Assembly: GCA_905221605.1 (NCBI GenBank)
Contig: CAJNDS010002449.1
Location: 312,001-376,000 of the forward strand
Source of the DNA: Symbiodinium natans
Lineage: Eukaryota; Sar; Dinophyceae; Suessiales; Symbiodiniaceae
Direction: 5' to 3'
DNA length: 64,000 nucleotides
Under the pieces are notes generated by a model. That model was not told the DNA's origin and made no database searches. It worked only from the letters and a program-made list of their open reading frames with translations. Shown here one piece after another: positions 1-11,098 of the stretch. The stretch's first letter is position 1; each line of letters opens with the position of its first letter. Position numbers and translations under genes: made by a program.

Positions 1-269
1 GTTTAGTCTACCGCTTTCAGGGTTTGTTTGGGTCGGCTTGCTTTGTGTTTGCTTTTTGTTTTGAAGCGCTGGATCCTGGCCTTCCATGAACAGGTCTGTG
101 GTCCATGACGCCGGATCCGCCAAAAACAAAAAAAAACTTGAGACCCTCACGCGCAAACGCTTTTCGAGGAAACATGAAACACCTGCCAGTACGTTGCGTT
201 TGCGCAAAGACAGGGGGTGCACCTCGTACCACAAACGAAAACGCGCCACGCCGAACATGCCGGCTCCAT

Positions 270-640
270 CAATGGCCAGAACATCCATGCGCGCACAATG
301 ACTACGTCCATGTTACCAGCGCATTAGCGCAACCATGCCCGCACGATGAAGGCATCCATGTGACCAGAGTGCCCGAATGGCCACCGGACGATAATTGCGC
401 CCATTTTTCCAGTGCGTGCGAATGGCCAGCGCATCCATGCGCGCACGATGATTATGTCCATGTTATCAGGAGTGTGCGAACGCACAGAGCATCCATGCCC
501 GCGCGCTGATTACGTCCGTGCTACCAACGCGCGCGATTGGCCAGAGCATCCTTGCCCGAACGATGACTGCGTCCATGTTACCAGTGCGCGACGAATGGCC
601 AGAGCATCCATTCCCATGCGAAGATTAGGTCCGCCGCGTT
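270..640. repeat. ~57 bp degenerate minisatellite
   Basis: About six or seven diverged copies of a unit of roughly 45-60 bp, each with a TGGCCAGAGCATCCATG-like start, then GCACGATGACTACGTCCATG and a CCAG...GCG end. Copies begin near 274, 333, 378, 423, 481, 538 and 596. The open frames across it carry the repeat and are not believed to be genes. Bases 1-269 show nothing recognisable. Confidence 0.75.
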
Positions 641-3600
641 AAGCTTTCAGTGAAACTAGAAAATCTAGCGTTTTTGCGCACGGTTCTTGCGTGCATCGAG
701 TGGTGTTTGCTTCAGTATTTACACTGCTGTTCTGTCCTCTTGCCCAACGTGCGCACGTGTCCGGCTAAATGCCCATTTCGCACAGGGCTTCCGTTTCGCG
801 CCTGCACATGAAAGGAGGGGGAGGGAGGTGAACTGCTGAGGATGCTCAGCGCTTGGGGTTGCCGGTATTGAGGCTGTAGAGGATGGATGCTGATGTTGCG
901 GATGTTCAGTCCAGAGTCTGGAAGTCCATAGAAGCCTAGGGTGCCTCAAGCGTAAGGCTTCAGTTTTCAAGGAGCTTATACGGGGCGCAGAACTTAAGGG
1001 ACTAGATGGCCTTTCGGGACCAAAAAGCAACATTACTGAGTGGCGCCCAGGTTGCTCCATCCATGAACTGCCACACGCACTGCTGGAGCCTATGAATGAA
1101 GAGGTCCCCAGCAGGAGCTGCTAAGAACCAGTTCTGCGGATGATCTATCCAGCTCACCCGAGTGTCCTTGGAAGTCTGCTTGCACGACCGTTCGGCTCAG
1201 GCTTGTGAATCTGCAGCAGGCAGTGGCAAGTAAAGCCGCCAAGCTTGAGCATACAGGCCTGTTGTTGCAGCCTATAGCCTGGCAAGAACTGAACAAAACT
1301 GACACTTCAGACCAGCCTGACGCCTAGAGTCGTTGTCCTTGAGCGACTGGTCTGTCCAAGGATACGGCAGCGCAAAGAACGTCCGCACGTTCGGGTCATC
1401 GCCAAGCATGTCTTTCAAAGAGTGTGTCATGAAGGTGGTGGCATCAACCCAGATGCCGCCGTACTTCTTGAGAATTGCAAGACCTCATCACACATGGTTT
1501 CAGCCGATGATTAGCCACTGCTGATGCACGAAAAAGGCAGAACCATATGAGTTGAGGAGCAACCGTTTAGTTGTCGAGGGATGTGCCCCGTCGAGAGGCC
1601 AAAGAGCACCGCAAAAGGCAAAGGCCCGTCATCAACCAACGGAGCCGACTCCAACCCCCACAAAGCCGCTAAATTGCATGAATTGCAAAGGAGAGCCACG
1701 AATTGCATCCGAGCGATGCTGGATGCTAAGGAAACGGAAGGTCGCCGGCAGCTCCTCGTGGGCGAGATACCTGGAAAGAGTTGATGCCATCTGCTGCCAT
1801 TGAAGGGCTTACGAAGGCTTACCCTCCCTAGGGGGTCTGGAACGACCTGCCGAAACCCGAAATTCCTTTCCAAAGTTCAGGCTGCCGGTCCAAGGAGTCA
1901 CTGTCCAGAAGCCTGGGCCATTGCTTTCGAGCCGACTGCCCATTCTTTGGGTTTAGCATGTAACCTTCAAGGTTTATAAGTCGACATGTAGGCCTCATGG
2001 GCTAGGAGAATGTGGAGGTGGTTACGTATCTCCTTTGCTTCAGGACGTGAGTTTCTAGGCCGCTGGAAACAAAAAGTTGGACAGTCTCGGAACCCGAAGA
2101 GGCCCCGGGCTCTTGACCAACCTGGACACTCAGCAAGGTGACCAAAATTCCCAATAGTTCCCCAGCTTCATCACCCTACTCCCAACCTGACACCTCGACA
2201 GAGATACACAGAAAACCTTTCAATCCAGCGTCCGGATCTGGTAGCTTGGGTTCAGTGCCTCCCACGAAGCACGGCATGCCTGATCGGGGCTTGACCTAAC
2301 CTCAAACCCGAAACTCCGGGCAGTAGCTGGTTCATAAACAATGCTGCGATATGCTGGGAAAACACAGGGCTGGACTACTTATCGGCACCCCAGAAAGACC
2401 GGATCTGAATTGAGGCTCCCTTTTTTGACAACCTACATTCAAGTCCGCAGCCTCTACGAACTCGGTGAGAACCGTGGAGGCATGGGGCAGCCGCTCCCAA
2501 AAGCTCCTGCCAGGGTTTGGGAGCTTAAGAGAGATCCTCAGGACTCCAAGAAGTGCTGAATTGCGATGCTCTTGGTGCTGTTTTGCCAGGTATGTGTCGT
2601 TTACAGCCCAAGCTCCAGATGATCTTGGGGATGGGCAGCGGTTGGCCGGTGTAGTACCCCCTGAGTGAACGACTGCGCTCGGTGAGCCGAGTCTTTCCCT
2701 ACCTGGCCTGAAGCTCTGAAGGCTCGAACCTTAAAACAACGTGCACGTGCTGCATTGTTTTGTTATTCCATCTGTTGGTCCTCGCAACCCATGCTGATTA
2801 CAAAAAAACAATGTCTGGCCAGCGGCGGTGTGTTCCGAAGCACTTGATGCCGCCAGAAGCATCTGAGCATGGCTCTCTCGACTTCTAAGAGGGATTTCTG
2901 CACCAACATGGAAGCAAAAACCAACAAAAGCAGCAATCTGGGTAAGGCTAAGGAAGGTGCAGTGGAAGTACCGCGTCGTCGCTACTGCAAGCTATAGTTA
3001 CAGTTAAAGGCTCAAAAGAATACTAGCACTTGAGTGGTCCTGGATCGTCAACAAGATCATCCGGAAGCCGCGAACACTTGAAAAAATGTTTCCAGGATCC
3101 CTTTCAAGAAGGCTGCAAGATGTCTCACATGCCCTGATAGGCTACAAGAACAGAAGAAACGCTGGCTCAGCGGGGGCGCCGCGTGTCGCTGCTGCCGCCA
3201 CGGGCAGCGCTGGGTCGAAAGATGCCGTCGGCGATGACAAAGCAGCTCGAACCTTCTGCCTTTAATGGTTTGATGAGATTTTATGGTTTTCGGACTCAGT
3301 GTCTTGAACCTGCACTGTCTGAATAACACGAACTGCTCCCAGCACGACCTCGCACTGCCGAAAACCGAGGAGTCGTGCGATTTAAGAGGCCGAAAGCATC
3401 TTGAGGAATCAGCCGCTTCCCTATAACCCCTTTGAGTTTCAGGGGTCTTCTGTGGGGCCTTCTGTGATCACAGAAGTCTACAGCCTACCGCAGATCGGGT
3501 CTGATTGCGAAAGCATGCCAGCGCAACAGAATACAGCCGAACACTGACGCACTCGGACCCTTCCAGGTGCCAGAAGGCGCTTTGTTGACCCAAACTTTCA

Positions 3601-3790
3601 ACCAACTCCTTCTAAACGGAAGCCTGGCAGCCTGGTACCCCGTGCAGGATGGGAGCATCTGGCACAGTTTCGAGCACTCACGGCTCGAGCCATCCGCGCG
3701 CGGTTCGCTGATGTACTGCATCGATCCGCCCCAGAAGTGCTCTCCTTTCCTTGTCTGGTTCAGGGTTTTTTTTCCCACCCGACTAGCCAG
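641..3790. other. No gene recognised
   Basis: About 3.1 kb of mixed-composition sequence. Open frames here are short, lack a recognised domain and do not join across plausible splice sites. Isolated exons of an unknown gene cannot be excluded by eye. Confidence 0.5.
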
Positions 3791-3791
3791 G

Positions 3792-3815
3792 GTTTAGGGT
3801 TTAGGGTTTAGGGTA
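3792..3815 (+). repeat. Telomere-like TTTAGGG tract
   Basis: Three perfect head-to-tail TTTAGGG units inside ordinary sequence. TTTAGGG is the telomere repeat of plants and of several dinoflagellates, so this is an interstitial tract or a repair scar. A short duplicated phrase (GGTACTCTCATGCTT, twice) follows directly. Confidence 0.85.
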
Positions 3816-4129
3816 CTCTCATGCTTGGTACTCTCATGCTTGGTTCGTTGCTCATCCTGAGAAGAAGTGATCGTGGCGCTCGCACAAAACATCCTTGCAG
3901 CACTAAAGTGGACAGCTCCGACGTTCTCTGCGGGTGGGCCCTATGCACTAAGGGAGTGGAGTTGAACCAATTCCTGGTGCCATGACAGGGTGCCTACGAT
4001 TTGGCACGCATGCATTGTAGATTGATGTCATAGCACAAAGTAGCCCCAAGTGTGGGCGAATCAAAAAGAACAAACTACAAAACTATCAAAAAAACTAAAT
4101 GACTATCAAAACAAGAACTATGGGGTCGT

Positions 4130-4500
4130 TTTCTGGGTTTGCCTTTGGAAAAGCTACATTGTCCATGTATCTTCCTATCATTCATACTATTTTTCGTAGG
4201 ACTTCCTATATATTCTTTGTTTTTGGTTCATTTTCTTGGTTTTCCCAGGAAAAGCTACATTCCCTGTATATTTTTGCAGGATTCATACTGCTTTTCGCAG
4301 GAGTTTTTATTCATTTTTTTTGGTTCGTTTTTTTGGTTTTACGTTCCGTCCATGATTTCAAAAGATTCATACTACTTCTCGTAGGATTTCATAAATAATT
4401 TTTGTTTTGGTTTGATTTCTTGGTGTTTCCTAGGAAAAAGCTACATGCCCACCATATTTTCATAGGATTCATACTACTTCTCGTAGGATTTCAAATTACC
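4130..4500 (+). repeat. T-rich ~100 bp tandem repeat
   Basis: About four diverged units sharing GGAAAAGCTACAT, then GGATTCATACT, then TTCGTAGGATTT, separated by T-rich stretches. The array runs directly into the poly-G hairpin array that starts near 4505. The reading frames through it are rich in Phe and Leu because of composition and are not called genes. Confidence 0.7.
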
Positions 4501-4504
4501 TTAG

Positions 4505-6085
4505 GATGGGTTTCAACAAGATTCATAGGCTTTGAAGCACGCTTTGCACGGTTTAAATCAAGCGGGGGGGTTGGGGGGGGCGCAAGCCCCGGGCAGCCCC
4601 CCCCCCCATTTGCAGCCACAGGGGGGCGCAGCCCCCCGCATTTGCAAACACAATGCTCACATGATGGGTTTCAACAAGATTCTTAGGCTTTGAAGCACGC
4701 TTTGCACGGCTTAAACGAAGCGGGGGGGTTGAGAGGGGTCGCAGCCCCCCCCCCCCCCCATGCGCAACCACAATGCTCAGACGATTGGCTTCAACAAGAT
4801 TCTTAGGCTTTGAAGCACGCTTTGTGCGGCTTACAAGAAGCGGGGGGGTTGGGGGGGCCGCACCACCCCCCCCCCTTTGCAACCAATGCTCAGACGATGA
4901 GTTTCAACAAGATTCATAGGCTTTGAAGCACGCTTTGCACAGAAAAAAAACAGCGGGGTTTGGGGGGGGTTTGGGGGTTTGGGGGGGTTGGGGGGGGTTT
5001 GGGGGGGTTTGGGGGGGTTGGGGGGTTTGGGGGGTTGGGGGGTTGGGGGGGTTTGGGGGGGTTTGGGGGTTTGGGGGGTTTGGGGGGGTTTGGGGGGGGG
5101 GGGGTTGGGGGGGGTTTGGGGGGGTTTTTGGGGGGGTTGGGGGGTTTGGGGGGTTTGGGGGGGTTTTGGGGGGGGTTGGGGGGGGGGGTTGGGGGGGGGG
5201 GGTTTGGGGGGGTTGGGGGGGTTTGGGGGGTTTGGGGGGGTTTGGGGGGGTTTGGGGGGGTTTGGGGGGGTTTGGGGGGGTTTGGGGGGTTTGGGGGGGT
5301 TTGGGGGGGTTTGGGGAGTTTGGTTTGGGGGGGGGGGGTGCAGCCGCCTCCGTTTGCAACCACAATGCTCACACGATGGGTTTCAACAAGAGTGAAGAAT
5401 GGAAGCACGGGGGGGGCGGGGGGGCGCAGCCCTGCAAGCAACCAGATTCGTACGCTTTGAAGCATGCTTTTTGCACGGCTTAAAAAAGCAGGGGGGTTGG
5501 GGGGGGGCGCACCCCCACCCCCCCCCGATTTGCAACCACAGTGCTCACACGATGGGTTTCAACAAGATTCATAAGAATTGAAGCACGCTTTGCACGGCTT
5601 GAAAAGAAAAAAACAAAGAGCGGGGGGGTGGGGGGGCGCAGCCGCCTCCCCGTGTGCAAACACAATGCTCACATGATGGGTTTGGTTTGGGCTTCAACAA
5701 GTTTCTTGGGCTTTGAAGAACGCTTTGCACAGCTTAACAGAAGCCGGGGCGTTGAGGGGGGTCGCAGCCCCCCCCCCCCCCCCCCCGTTTGCAACCACAA
5801 TGCTCAGACGATTGATTTCAACAAGATTCTTAGGCTTTGAAGCACGCTTTGCACGGCTTAAAGAAGTGGGGGGGTTGGTGGGGGGCGCAGCCCCGCCCAT
5901 TTGCAACCAAGGCTCAGACGATGAGTTTCAACAAGATTCATAGGCTTTGAAGCACGCTTTGCACCGCTAGAACAAGCGCGGGGGTTGGGGGGGGCGCAGC
6001 CCCCTCCATTGCAACCACAATGCTCACACGATGGGTTTCAACAACATTCATATGCTTTGAAGCACACTTTGCACGGTTAAACACA
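4505..6085. repeat. Poly-G/poly-C hairpin tandem array
   Basis: About ten units of 100-170 bp. Each reads TTTCAACAAGATTC, TTTGAAGCACGCTTTGCACG, then GCGGGGGGTTGGGGGG, a GGCGCAGCC core, a C-run and TTTGCAACCACAATGCTCA. Unit starts lie near 4505, 4662, 4780, 4898, 5376, 5548, 5691, 5816, 5921 and 6036. The G-run, CGCAG and C-run can fold into a long GC hairpin in every unit. The same unit reappears in reverse orientation near 50.65, 50.80, 53.30 and 53.45 kb, so this is a dispersed family. Confidence 0.85.
4951..5336 (+). repeat. (TTTGGGGGG)n G-quadruplex-type tract
   Basis: Nearly 390 bp made only of G-runs of 4-12 separated by TT or TTT, expanded within one unit of the surrounding hairpin array. 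The G-rich strand could form many stacked quadruplexes and resembles ciliate-type telomere sequence (TTTTGGGG). All three frames on the plus strand are open as Gly/Val/Trp/Leu and the minus strand as Pro-rich, which is expected from composition. Confidence 0.9.
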
Positions 6086-6099
6086 AGCGGGGGGGGGGG

Positions 6100-6164
6100 T
6101 GTTTCTTTCTTTCTTTATTTCTTTTCTTCTTTCTTTCTTTCTTTCTTTCTTTCTTGTTTTCTCT

Positions 6165-6206
<42 letters not shown>

Positions 6207-6225
6207 TTCTTTCTTTATTGCGCGT
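6100..6225 (+). repeat. (TTTC)n/(TC)n polypyrimidine tract
   Basis: Runs of TTTC followed by about 15 TC dinucleotides and more TTTC. It borders the last G-rich unit of the array. This is a simple microsatellite with possible triplex-forming ability and no gene. Confidence 0.9.
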
Positions 6226-9200
6226 TTCTCTTTCTGCTTATACGAATTACGAGTTATTTAGTTTTTGCTTGATAGCTCTCCCGTGTGGGTGTCGCTAGAA
6301 GCGATTCCATCCACTTGTGAAGCAATGGTACACGTGCAGGCATACTGTAACTCTCTCTCTCTCGCTCGCAGACTCGGGAATCCGTCAGCTGCCGTCTGCC
6401 CACCGTCCATGTTAAGCAGTGCAACCCAACTAGTGTCAACCGACGCCTCAGGAACAATCTCCTACAAGATGACAGGAATCAACTCTCGACACTCAGTGCG
6501 ATTGACATATAGCGCATGCACCGCTTGCACACTCAACTTGGTTTCAGGATCTGAAGTCTCAGAGAGCAGCTGTTGAATCGCGAACAAAGGGCGCGTCTGT
6601 GACATTGCCAACGGCAGTGGTCCTGGATAGCCGTCTCCCATGTCCCTGACTATGTTGCATCCAGCCGTGCTCCGGTTGCAACCACTTGAAGTTAATACAG
6701 TCAGGCGTTTGTACAACAACAGAGGCGCCAAACCAGGACACTTCATGAGTAAAAGCATGGTTCCAGCGACTTCTTGTACCCGCCTTCCATTCCGGAAGAA
6801 GACTTGGCAAAGGAATTTGATGTGCCTTCATCACTTGGGACAAATGTTCAAACCAGTCCTCCTACCATCGGGAAAATGCAAAAAAAAACGAAAAACGAAG
6901 AAGAGCGCGTTAGAGGCTGGCCAGCGGTGCAGACTGAGTGGCAAGGAATCACTTCCGAAAGCCACACGCAGCTGCACCGCGCTTGAGAGGTCTTTATATG
7001 TCACCAATGGAGTCCTAAACCTCATCTCAAGATGAACAGCTTTACCACCGCCCAAATGAACCAACTTCAGTAAAACAGGCGGAGACCATGGCCACGAACC
7101 ATGGATAATGACATGTGGCAAGCAGATGCAAGCAGGGAATAGTGAGCACGCACCACTGGCAGCGCGAGCCATCCTGATTGGCTCCTTCTACTGGGCACAT
7201 TAAGTCTCAGAGAAGGCTCTGGTTGATGCAGGCGCCCCTTCCCAGAAACTGGAACTCGTCCGGAACTTTTCCGGGCGGAAGGATCACAGAGAAGTTCGGC
7301 AGAGACAACTCGGTGGTGCAATTCGTGCTATCTGCCCAACTTTCACTCAACACTGTGACTAGGATTCGTATACCTGCATGATGCTAACAGCTGCCAACAC
7401 ACAGTCACACAGCGAAGTGCACAAGGAAAAGCCATTGTAGTGCCCACAGCCCTGAAGGCCTGGTGCCCGTGACCTGGGGCTGGAGCCTAAGGCGGAAATC
7501 CATCAAAGCCCCTTTGAACATGCTTTCTCCACCGAAGGCGCCAAGGGCGCCCTTGCTGCCTGCGTCCGCAGCCGCGGTGCAGCTGCGCCCGCTGCGCCCA
7601 CTGCGCCCGCTGCGCCCGCCGGCTGGGGTTCGTCCTCAGGCCTGCGAGGTTTGTTTGCAGTTCGTGCCCCCATGCAGGTTTGCCAGCTTCAGCTGGTTTC
7701 GACTTCCGAGCTTCGGGCTTCGGACAGCAGATGGGGAAGCGTACGTCGGTGCAGCGAAAAGAAAGAGTACCGCAAGTTTTCACGGCTCCCTCCGGCTTTC
7801 ATTCTGTATGTCCCCGGGGGCGGTGTTGCAGGCTTTGTTTAGCGGAGGATGTGATTGCAAAGAAGGCAACAGCTGGAACCGAGGATGCCTCCAGACAAAG
7901 GGAAGACTGACAAGGCAAAATCTGTTGGAGAGCTGTTGCACCGGCCGTATTACTGTAAGGCTATGTATCAAGTTAAGTGCGAACCATTAGAATGAGGCCA
8001 CCAAACCCGAAGCAATTGTCTGAGTCTAAGACCAGACTTTCTGTCTGCTGCCAAGGAAACGGGCTACTGGCCAGGATGAGAGCGATAAGCACGCCCAGGC
8101 CCGCCAGGGAGAAAAAGACCACCTGGGAGGTTCACTCCGGACTAGGTGAGGTCCACCACAGGAGGGAGCCAATTATCAGGCTGAAAAGGAGATGGGAAAA
8201 AGCTGCTTAAGCAGTTTCAGACTTCGAGCTACGCCAAGTCGGTCCAGCTACAGACGACTCACGTTGCGGCTCATGGTCACTTAGTCTCTCGGACGAGATT
8301 GCTGTCCACTGCAAAGCTTCCTGGCACCCTTAGGTTTACACCCCTGTGCGGCTGGAGTCGCGTGAAACGCAATCCTCCACGCCCGTACTGCAAGCTACGC
8401 ATCCTAGCTCGTAAATGCACAGAGAACGTACCCATCCAGCCACTGTTACGGTGTTGTGGTCACATCCAACACTTCAATATTTCCATGGTCCCACCGGACG
8501 GTCATCGATTCCGACAGCTTCTACTGCACAAGCTTTGTTGTTGCTGGTAGAAGCCGTGTTCTTGGCTGGGGTGGTGAGCGGAGCGAGTAGGACAGGCACA
8601 GTCACCGATCAGCTGATACGGGCTAGTGAAATCAACTCTCTGTCGATTCATGTCCCATGTCTGATGTACAGTCTCGAAGTTTGGTGTTTGCGACCTTCGA
8701 CTTCGTCCGATGTAAGTGACCCTTGTTGACGAGGACGAGACCCCACCTGCAAAATGTGCGTTTTTTCCCCCAAACTTATGCCACTGCAGCTCCTGCTCTG
8801 CATTATGGAAACATCTGTGTTCAGCTTCTATGAAGCTGTGGATCAAGTACTGGATCAGATCTGTCGTGCACGGGCCCATCGAGGTAGAGTCGACCACTTA
8901 ACAACCCGTCCGATGCAGGGTCATACTGGTCATAATCTCGTATGGGGCGAATGAGCCAGTAAAGCCTTGCAAGTCCAGGGAAATAAGGCGCTGCAACATC
9001 GAAAATCGTTGCTAAACTTGGGGCTATGCTGCGATTGTTTTGTTTGCTGCCAGTACATTGCGGGTGAGCTGCACGCCTTCTGTCCTAGGTGTTTAACAAC
9101 CGCCTCTGCAGGATTAACTGGGGGTGTCTCAATCGATACTGATGCCAGACTCATTCCAGTTGGAAAGACACTGGGGTTATAGCCGGTTAGGGCTCTACTT

Positions 9201-9535
9201 ACACTGCCTGCCGAGCTGTTCTTCAGAGCTTAAGACATCCAATCTACAGGAGGCACAGAAAGCTTGCGCAATCCAATCTTTTCCATCCCAAGGTCTGGTA
9301 CAAAATAGGACTCTGCACTCGTGTCTAAACTGGTGGTTCACAAGCCTGCGCTGAAACCCGGGCAAAGCCACCTGGCAGACGTGTCCCAAGTGGGGACCAG
9401 ACTCCACAATGGAGAAGGAGGAAGACCTTCCAGAAAGGGTTCTGTCTTCTGTTCTTCTTCTCCTGCCGAGGCATTTGTGAAAACGCTGTGTCCTCAATGC
9501 TGTCAATTTCGTCTACAGTTTCACAAAGAATCGGG
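6226..9535. other. No gene recognised
   Basis: About 3.3 kb of mid-GC sequence. A small GC-rich repeat (CTGCGCCCG repeated, 7576-7620) gives a Pro/Leu/Arg run in translation. Several 60-175 codon frames exist on both strands, but none shows a domain, a conserved motif or consistent splice sites, and they overlap each other. Confidence 0.5.
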
Positions 9536-9636
9536 TTGGGATGTGCCGCCTTCTACTAACAGTCCTTAATAGGGATTCTCATACCCCCCTATAATAATCC
9601 CTATTCAGGACTGCTAGTATACGGGGGACCTTCCAA
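9536..9636. mobile_element. ~100 bp foldback (palindromic) element, copy 1
   Basis: A near-complete palindrome centred at about 9586. Outer arms TTGGGATG / CTTCCAA and inner arms CAGTCCT (9560-9566) / AGGACTG (9607-9613), with AATAGGGATT facing AATCCCTATT. A second copy with the same inner arms and the same arm spacing lies at 26,619-26,721. Two independent symmetric copies suggest a small foldback or MITE-type element. No target-site duplication was identified. Confidence 0.7.
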
Positions 9637-9759
9637 TGTTTCGGGCTTCTGTTTGAGGGGCTTCTGAGGCCTCCTCATCGCCGTGGCCGCGCAGTAGTCG
9701 CTGGGCACCAAGCAGCCAAGGCCATGGCTGCGTCACAAGGGCATTCGATATTGCTTTTT

Positions 9760-9801
9760 CGGGTTTAGGGTTTGGGGTTTGGGGTTTGGGGTTTAGGGTT
9801 T
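9760..9801 (+). repeat. Degenerate telomere-like tract, G-strand orientation
   Basis: TTTAGGG followed by three TTTGGGG units and another TTTAGGG. It faces the oppositely oriented CCCTAAA tract about 70 bp downstream. Confidence 0.8.
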
Positions 9802-9871
9802 TGTTTTTTTGCCGCCCGCCAACCACCAGGCCAACCGATGGGTTTGCAAGGTGCCAACCAAGCCTTGTGTA

Positions 9872-9910
9872 CCCTAGACCCTAAACCCTAAACCCTATTC
9901 CCTAAACCCG
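9872..9910 (-). repeat. Telomere-like CCCTAAA tract, inverted
   Basis: CCCTAGA, CCCTAAA, CCCTAAA, CCCTATT and CCCTAAA in a row. Together with 9760-9801 it forms a G-strand to C-strand arrangement, the polarity expected at a telomere-telomere junction, with about 70 bp between. Confidence 0.8.
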
Positions 9911-11098
9911 GTTTGGGGCTTCTGGGTCGCTTGGTCAGTATGCAGTCTTTCATCCAGGAACGGCCGAACCTGAACAACCGAAGTTCCTTGTCATGATTTG
10001 CCTGAGGCTACTGCCACAGCAGCTGCTAGCACGACCCTGAAGGCTCATCATCACCCTCAACACTCAGCCCTAAACCCGAAAGATCTGCAGGTGCTGGTTC
10101 GCTGAATCCTTGCTCAGGTCTGTTCATGTTCTTCCCTACATCACCTGAAGACTCATCCCAACCTTCAACCAACAGAAAGGCGGGCTTCTGGGACACTCGT
10201 TCTCTCTTGAGCCACTTTGAGCTAATTGGGACGTGAAAAGCCGGCGCAAACTCCTTGAAACCAGAAGCCCTTGATCTGCATCCTGGGACCCAAGCTCGTG
10301 CTCGAGCACGCCGCGCCTGCATTGCCGGGTGACGGAGCTTCATTTTGCAGGCAGCTTGGGGCAACTGAGGCTTGGCAAAGCTTCTCTTGCGAAGTCAAAG
10401 AACTGCTTAAACAACCGTGGCAAACATTAGGGACCTGCCATCCCTTGATTTTCAGCTGACATCACAGCCGCTTTGCAGCTCCAAACAAGACATCAGTCTG
10501 CCAGAAGGAGTGCTTTCTAGTTTTGGCTTGAGTTCGCGGCCTGTCTTTCTCCAGATGAAGGTGGCAAGAAGGTCGGGTTCGTTTTGGAAAATCAAAGTCA
10601 AGCCGGCGGTAGTCGCACAGCTCCAAACCAGGTCTACGATCCCTGCTTGGATCTCCCACCCTCCGTGGGTCCCTTAGATGAAGTCCGACATGTACTACAA
10701 AGCCATCCCTACTTCTGAGGGCGGCGCGAGGACAAAACAGCACCAGGGGACTGCAACACTTCAAATGTGCAGACATGCTCATAAGCACCCTTGGCGCCGG
10801 CAAGCGCAGGCGTGTGTGCCCTTGCGAAACTCCTCGAGAGAACACCTACCCTACTTCTGAGGGCGGTGCGAAGACAACCCAACACTCGGGGAATGCAACT
10901 ACGAGCGCAGACATGACAAAAGGCCGCTTTTGGCTCGGTCACGCCGGCCACTTGGCGAAAGCGAGCTCGCGGACGGAAGACGCAGCGATGCCCGTCCACC
11001 GACCCAGCCTCCCTACGCTGGGTACTCCCAAACGCAGCTCAAGTCAGTAGGCCATCCCACGCCCTCAAGTGATATGCACTCGCTCATGATCAAGGTTA
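9911..11098. other. No gene; direct repeat pair
   Basis: No coding region recognised. Two diverged direct copies of about 68 bp lie at roughly 10,709-10,776 and 10,851-10,919 (both start CTACTTCTGAGGGCGG and end GCAGACATG), 142 bp apart. This stretch is immediately downstream of the minus-strand retrotransposon ORF and may include its 3' untranslated part. No poly-A or obvious tail repeat is visible. Confidence 0.45.

Noticed and set aside
4904-5483. Overlapping open frames of 130-186 codons (Gly/Val/Trp-rich on plus, Pro-rich on minus)
   Set aside because: They are read from a pure G/T repeat that contains no stop codons in any frame.
4505-6085. Regular spacing suggestive of a CRISPR array
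   Set aside because: Unit length and homopolymer runs vary, spacers are not unique, there are no cas genes, and the rest of the window is eukaryotic.
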